Source: Lasioglossum baleicum (lineage: Eukaryota; Arthropoda; Insecta; Hymenoptera; Halictidae). From it: a DNA stretch of 64,000 nt. Shown piece after piece: positions 57,800-64,000 of this stretch. The notes under the pieces were generated by a model that saw only the letters and a list, made by a program, of their open reading frames with translations, ran no database searches and was not told the DNA's origin. The DNA lies in NCBI RefSeq assembly GCF_051020765.1, contig NC_134941.1, positions 372,001 through 436,000 on the forward strand, in the 5' to 3' direction. A program made the position numbers and the translations under genes. Position 1 is the stretch's first letter. Every line of letters starts with the position of its first letter.

Positions 57800-58606
57800 A
57801 GTGGGACATATGCGACAAAGTACAAGCACTTTCATGTGATACGACCAATATGGGTCACTTAAAGTGCGCGTGTAATTTTAGAGCACGTAATCGGACGGTA
57901 CTTGTTATATTTTCCGTGCAGACACCGTATTTACGAAATGGTTTTAAAAGCGGTTTTTGAGAAAAAGATGTCCCAGTCTACGGGTCCAAACGTGCCAATT
58001 TTTAAACGCTTCCAGCAAGCGTGGCCCAATATAAATAAATTAAACTTCCACTGTGGGGTAGAAGATCGATTTGTCAATCAAAAGATAGAAAATATACCAC
58101 AGCTAATAAATTTTGCGAAACAGACTATGCAAATGCATCATCCACGGGAAGACTATTGCGAATTTATTGAACTTGTGCTAGTATTTTTAGGTAATACTTC
58201 TTCAGAGTACCGTTTTCGAGTTCCCGGAGCTTTCCATCATGCTCGGTGGATGGCGAAGGGCATTTATTGTCTAAAAATATTTTTGTTTCCCGAAGAATTC
58301 GAATTAAGCGAAGAGGAGACAAATGGAATTCGCGATATATGTTTATTTATTGCAAATTTATATTTAAAAGCATGGGTAGAAGCTCTTCTCCCGACGAAGG
58401 CTCCGCAGCAGGACTTTACTTTTATTAAATCCTTATATAAATATAAGAAAATAGATAAAGACATTAGTCATGTAGCGTTAGAAAAATTTTTGAGACACTT
58501 GTGGTATTTGACACCAGAAAATGCTGCGTTATCGTTCTTCGATAATGACATTTCCATAGTGTTAGAATATACCGATGTGCGCTGTATGCGAGTGCTGCCC
58601 CCATAG
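57800..58606 (+). pseudogene. Decayed TE-type protein, family not named
   Basis: From 57902 a 234-codon frame includes CRHRIYEMVLKAVFEKKM, GAFHHARWMAKGIYCLKIF, DICLFIANLYLKAWVEALL and ISHVALEKFLRHLWYL. An upstream frame (about 57800-57870) reads SCDTTNMGHLKCACN and seems to belong to the same protein after a frameshift. I remember this combination (DTT..., CRHH.E, GA.HHARWM, HLWYL) from multicopy insect and cnidarian proteins, which suggests a transposase-like RNase H fold, but I cannot name the superfamily. The first Met is arbitrary; the gene stops at 58604. No TE ends identified. Confidence 0.6.
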
Positions 58607-59600
58607 GGTACTGTGTGAAAACATTCGTTCGTAGCGCGTGGGCACCGACGAGATACTGTTAAAGACTGCCAGCCTTACGGGAGTTGGCGGGACTCGAATT
58701 TTTCGGTATTTCTTACGCCCTCTAGGATATATTCTGGCTCCATCCAGAGAAACAGAAGGCCAACGACAGCATTTTGTCGGTAAAGAAGACCACTGAGGAG
58801 ATTCTCGTCGCGATGTATCGGTGAGAATGCGAATTATCACGAAACCATATCGATTATTATTAAATGTTACATTCTCCGCCATATTTCAGACGATGTTTTG
58901 GCACTATTTTGGCACTATTTAGAACTTTTAGCGATGTGGTATATCAGATCACTGTAACTTTCACGTTATCCCCGCGCCCACTCGCGCCCACTTACTGGTC
59001 CCGCGGAATAACACAGGGGCTGGCAGTCTTTAATAGTATCTCGTCGGTGGCGTGGGCTCTCGTCGTGTCGTGTACTCATCGGGTATCGAGAAGTTACATC
59101 CAGAGAGTATATGAGAGTGCTCACGGCCGGGTTTTGGCCGTGCCGCTTTCGTCTCCACATCATGTTTAGCCTGGAACAGCTCCTACATCATCTTTAGCAT
59201 GGAACAGAACCTACATCATCTTTAGCAAGAAACAGAACCCACTTTACTGTTAGCACATCTGACGACATCTGTGTCGCTCGAATATTTCTCTTACGCCCTC
59301 TAGGATATATTCTGACTGGAGTGAGGAACAGGAGGCCACCAGAGGCCACCACAGAAGACACTGTATAGTGTTAGCAACACGCCCGCGCGCTACACTTACC
59401 AACGTACCTTTACTATATCCGTGTGCGCTGCTTGTGCGCTTATGCCAGCCACAATCTATTTTTAGCACTTGCCATGTTGCCATGTTGTATTGCTTTACGG
59501 CGGAAGCGAAACTGAAATTCGGCTGTCGAACCGTCGAGCGTATGAATCGCAATCTGGAGCTAGCATGCGAGTCCCCGTGCAGCGGGGATTTTTTTTTAAT
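58607..59600. repeat. Direct and inverted repeat cluster
   Basis: CTTACGCCCTCTAGGATATATTCTG occurs directly repeated at about 58709 and 59291. GGGCACCGACGAGATACTGTTAAAGACTGCCAGCC (58642-58676) is inverted at 59022-59056. Three CATCATCTTTAGCA.GGAACAGAACC units follow each other at 59160-59240. No gene. Confidence 0.65.
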
Positions 59601-62000
59601 TTTTATTTTTCATTACTTTTTTAATTACATTTTTTAACCTTCCAAAAAATTAAAAATGTAAAAACTATGTTCAAAAGATGTATTCATTTTAAATAGAAAC
59701 GTTTTGTTACTGTCATAATTGCATGAATAAAAATTGGTATATGATCGAGAACAGGTTGATGGTATTTATTTGGACTGATTGGAGAATATGAAAATGCAGG
59801 AAGTATTTTTTAGTTTATGAATCAATTTGTAGATTTATTAGTTGTCAAACAAATAATAAAATAAATTGTATAATATATATAAATTGATTTTATACTAGCA
59901 TACACAAGTTTATTTATTAAAAAATACAGTCATAACTATAATTATAATAGAATTTCATAAAATGTATATTGAGGTTATTGCAAACTCATCTTTTTTCGCA
60001 ATGATGCTCTAATTTCATTGCTTCTCTCGAATGTCCATTTCCTTCCGAGACAGTGGCGTTTTTAGGTGTAAATAAAAAATGTTGATATAATTATATCAAT
60101 TTTAAAATATATCATAATTAAACTACAATTATTCTAATAACGTGGAATGTAGTACATATTAAGTTTTAGTTACCCGGATTTTCTTCTTCGACGTTAAGCA
60201 CTCTTTACTGCTTCTCGTAATTTACGTATATGCAACATTAAGGTGGACCTTATTTTTCGACCATGAAATTTTTTTGGTCCCGTAAACCAGAATTGTGACA
60301 AATGTTGAGAAAATGGTCTGGAAAAATTTTGGGGCCGTTTGGATCATGGGAAAATGAGTTTTTAATGGAAAATGAGAATTTTTAAAATCATGACATAAAT
60401 AGACGTTATGATATATCGTTGAATTTGACATTTTTCTCTTTAAGAATCCATATATAGCATAAACAGTTGTTGATAGAAAAAACATCCGTGACCTTGAAAA
60501 CTTTAAATAATGACTTTGAAAAAATTTTTTTTCTTTGATACTATATCCACCTCCTTATATACTACAACTTTTGTTTGAAGAGTTTTTTCATATATGTATA
60601 CATAACTGACAGAGATATTATATATAAATAAATTCATTAATACGCTCCAATCTACAGAAGAACAAGAAAGCGAGCTAATAAAAATGTGGTAAAAATAGTT
60701 CTAATATCGGAAAAAGAAGTTATTATGAGTAATAAGTAGTCTGACTGAAACATGGACTGAAGGTGGTCAATGATACCGCTGAACGGGGCGTTAAACTAAT
60801 GGAGGATCATAATAAAATTTTATCTAGAAACAAAGAGGAGAAATAATATATGTATACTATACAAACTGTGATGGAATGTCGAAAGCAGTATCCTGACGCC
60901 ACAAAGCAGAATTCGTCAAAGGATTTGTAAATATTTTTTAATATAGCGAGAAACACCTGATCAATCCCTACATGATTAATTGCATTTTTAAGAAGCATTG
61001 AAGAATGCTTGTTAACTGGGAGTTATTAAATTTTTCATTTTCCTCAGTGCCGTCAAGTTTTTCATAGAGTCATTGAAGTTTCCATTTTTCTTGGAGTTAT
61101 TAAATTTTTCATTTTCCTCAGCGTCATTAAGTTCTTTATTTTTCTCGGAGTCATTAAGTTTTTCATTTTTCTTGGAGTCATTGAAAAGTCCCTCTTTGTC
61201 GTTTACGCGCTGTCGTAAAAAAAGTTCTGGTATGTTGCTAGTCTAAAAATATGATCAATGCTATTTTTCAGTTTCTCAAATAAATCTGCATTTGTCGAAT
61301 TTTTGCGTGTTTTTCAGTTTGTGTAATTAACATTTTGAACCAAAAAATCGGGAAAATATCTCAATTATCAATTTCAATTAAATGCAATTATATGATTAAA
61401 TTAATGCAAGGAAATGGGAAGAATTGACCGAAAATTGAATGGCGCAACGGCTGTTTAAATAATTCGGAGGACTACCTCGTCCGGCTAGTCCCTTCATTCC
61501 AAATTGTAATATTCCAATATTTCAGTATCATTTTTAATATTGTTCAAGTACTATTTAAAACTATTAATGAGTTTTAACAACAAAATATTTTAAATGGAAA
61601 ACTAAATTTTGACAAATAAGATACGATTATAGCAAGCTTGCTATAAATGTCGAAAACTCGAGTCTGGCCAGAGACATTCAATTTTCAGGAAACACTATTC
61701 TATGATGACGAACGGAGAAAAGGGAAGTGAAGCTCGAGGGTTTCGGTCGCCGTGGAGTGGAGTGAAACATTGTAACATGATACGGGTCGGGTCGGGTATA
61801 TCGGTGTAAAATAACAGAATATTTTTTAAGAATTATTATTTTATATTAAAACGTTTGTAGCTCATTGCAACGTCGACCGATTTTGACGAAATTTTCAGAA
61901 TATGTTTAATTGACACAGATTTACAAAACGTATTTTTTAAATTTTCAATGTCGGCCCATATAAAGATGTTGTAAAATGCAATTTTTAGTAAGTAAGTAAA
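59601..62000. other. AT-rich sequence without gene
   Basis: No coding frame of substance. The terminal phrase AAGAAAGCGAGCTAATAAAA at 60666 marks an end of the repeat family also seen at 15065. Between 61020 and 61200 the phrase TTTTTCTTGGAGTCATTAAG and variants recur about five times, a degenerate ~30-bp minisatellite. Confidence 0.45.
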
Positions 62001-62411
62001 TACGTATTTATTTATTTATTTCAGCCTCGTGGCCCAGAAATTGGACATGGATTATAATTCTCGAAGCCATTCATCCCTCTATTTATCCATTCATCCGTTC
62101 CTCCACCCATCCATCCATATCCCATGCCACATCAAATACCTTGTTGTCTATGTGATCTATCCCAATGTCTCCCCGCTAATCCTGCCTCTCTCTTGATTAT
62201 CCCTTGTGATTAATTCTTTCCTTTTTTTCTGTATACTCCTAACCCATTCTACAATTTCTCCCACTCTTTTCTGCTGTACTATCTTTTCTATACCTATGTT
62301 AATTCTTTCTACCCCTTCACAGTCTTCTGCCAGGTGTTTTAGTTTCCCCAAGTGTCTCTCATTTTTTCTACAATTGCGATCAGTTACTATTTTTGAAAAA
62401 ATTATTTTCAC
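62000..62411 (-). pseudogene. Non-LTR retrotransposon 3' end fragment
   Basis: A minus-strand frame (62157-62411) reads KHLAEDCEGVERINIG and IVEWVRSIQKKRKEL, like the region after the C-terminal zinc knuckle of the non-LTR element at 49.4 kb. It is followed by a short 3' UTR and a tail of AAATA units (plus strand TATTTATTTATTT at 62008-62021). A 5'-truncated insertion is the usual outcome of target-primed reverse transcription. Confidence 0.6.
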
Positions 62412-63004
62412 ATCCTGTACTAAACTAATTGTTCTAGCTTCCCAAAAAGTTTAAATCGTATAGTATAATATTAAAAAAGTTATCATTTTTAGAGCGTCCG
62501 AAAATTTTTGCGAGTCACAGTATGTACATATATCGCGCACAGAACACAATTCTTCTTTCTATTAAATCGCATTTCTTAGGTCAAACAATTGCGTTTTGTA
62601 ATGTATAATAACATGTAATAACGTTAAAAATTACTTAATATACACCCGCGGTAAAATCAATAAGTATAACTTTCCTCCTCACAGCAGAAACGTCGAAAAA
62701 ATTTTGACAATGATGTCCCACAATAAAAAAATCTGAAAAAACTTGACGACACTGCCTGCTGTAGTACTTTATCAAGGAACCAAACAGTAAAAAGCATGTT
62801 TTCATATTTTCTAGAAATCTACATTTTTCCGATTTTTGGGGGGTTTTTCATTATTTACGACCACAGTTTGCAACCAAAAAATCTGAAAAAATTCTATAAA
62901 ATGCGTCTTAGGATCCAAAATATGTAACATTTTTTTTAGAATTTTAGAACGTATTTGAGACCGGAAAATTGCGCTCGACTGTGCAACAGGCCTAACGGTT
63001 CTGG
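62412..63004. other. Unassigned AT-rich sequence
   Basis: No gene or TE terminus recognised. Confidence 0.4.
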
Positions 63005-63490
63005 AGAACCGATTACACTGTCCAACACCAAATTTGTTTTCAATATACTGTTGGGTCCTTCTTATAGAGTTTTTTGCGCTGATTCCGAATCTGTCCTTAA
63101 TTTTTCTCCTATACGCACAGTTTTTGAAAAACATGGCTTTGAAAAAAGAACATATTTTTCAACTTTAAACAAATATTGTGGTTATTATAAAAGATATTGA
63201 ATTGTTCTTTACAGCAAAAGATTCTGTAGACTTTCCCGAATACAGTGATATCCAATATTAATACATTATGATTGTTTAAACATGTGTAAACAATGATTAA
63301 AGACGAAGAGACACTACTTTTGCACCAATTTTTGAGGATATTTTTCAATCTATCTCAAAAATTAGGGTCCAGCGGAAAATCGAACTATACCACGCGATAG
63401 AGCAGACTTTTATCTTGAGAAACCAACCTTTCAAGTTTGTAACGTCGACGTTTTTTTCGAACCAGAAAACAAAATAACTTCGCCCGACAT
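63005..63490 (+). mobile_element. Single arm of the ACACTGTCCAACA fold-back family
   Basis: Starts ATTACACTGTCCAACA and matches the left arm of 42951-44015 through the CGAACCAGA..AAAAT block. The inverted second arm is absent, so this may represent the pre-palindrome form. Confidence 0.75.
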
Positions 63491-63729
63491 GAGCCACCAG
63501 TGGCGCGGCGAGGCGGCCTTCGTCGCCGATTTTCAATTGTTACTTCCAACAATTGCGTCCGTTGCCGGTTGCGGCCCGCGCGTATTCTTATGTTTTCACT
63601 TTTGGCCCACTGCAGTCCGCGGGGGTTGCTCATCTCACTGGTTTAAATAAATAAATTTATATATTTTTCTATTTGTGAATTATATTATTCTAATAATTTA
63701 TTGTGAAAATAATTGTTTAAATAAATAAA

Positions 63730-64000
63730 AACAAATAACAAATTTGTATAGATTATAAAAATCTATTTATTTTAACAATAAATTATTGAAATAACAATTC
63801 AAATAATGAATATGGAAACAAATTATAAAAATTTATTTATTTAAATTATTTTAACAATAAATTATTATTGAGAAATAACAATTCAAATAATTAATATAGA
63901 AACAAATTATAAAAATTTATTTATTTAAACAATTATTTTAACAATAAATTATTATTGAAATAACAATTCAAATAATTACTATAGAAACAACTTATAAAAA
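63730..64000. repeat. AT-rich minisatellite, ~84-bp period, running off the window
   Basis: GAAACAAATTATAAAAATTT begins at about 63816, 63899 and 63984, each followed by TTATTTTAACAATAAATTATT and AATAACAATTCAAATAAT. Confidence 0.85.

Overview
This window looks like a repeat-dominated stretch of an insect (possibly hymenopteran) genome. I found no intact host gene, tRNA or rRNA. Almost everything recognisable is transposable-element (TE) DNA: Helitron-like, hAT, mariner-like, Polinton/Maverick, LTR and non-LTR elements, many MITEs, fold-back elements, minisatellites and microsatellites. The organism assignment is an inference from TE content and AT-richness, not from a marker gene.

Layout. 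0.9-3.0 kb: a mariner-like element with a Helitron inserted. 4.1-5.5 kb: an LTR-like fragment with a 150-bp minisatellite. 5.7-8.7 kb: an inverted repeat enclosing a hAT MITE, a folded-back hAT remnant and a 450-bp element carrying a complete hammerhead ribozyme. 8.9-18.2 kb: a satellite, a palindrome with THAP-like exon fragments, a fold-back element with ACAGGGTGTCCCA ends, and two same-family Helitrons, one inserted in the other. 18.2-19.9 kb: a palindromic hAT with an 8-bp target duplication. 20.8-21.8 kb: another hAT MITE. 22.1-23.5 kb: another ACAGGG fold-back.

23.7-41.1 kb is a four-level nest. A tandem hammerhead-ribozyme repeat is split by an LTR retrotransposon (LTRs 23919-24341 and 40291-40715, target duplication CTAT). 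That element is split by a 14.45-kb palindromic Polinton/Maverick (25291-39740, 6-bp target duplication GTCGCG). Both Polinton arms carry the same decayed protein-primed DNA polymerase B gene, the same 201-bp hAT MITE and the same second transposon.

41.1-47.1 kb holds a broken ACAGGG fold-back and an ACAGGGTGGG element containing a putative solo LTR, which contains another fold-back. 47.7-49.2 kb is a probable LTR with primer-binding site. 49.3-57.7 kb is a second nest: a non-LTR reverse transcriptase gene interrupted by a nearly complete hAT (TSD ACCTAACC) that itself holds a solo LTR (TSD TACTT), with an ACAGGG fold-back at the 5' side. 57.7-64 kb has one decayed TE-type protein gene, a non-LTR 3' fragment, a single-arm fold-back relic and an AT-rich minisatellite.

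Two observations stand out. First, two copies of a hammerhead ribozyme with type III topology have loops I and II complementary over about 10 bases, with one compensatory change between copies. Second, several unrelated TE superfamilies appear as palindromes in which both ends are copies of the same TE end and the target duplication is intact, the Polinton being the extreme case.
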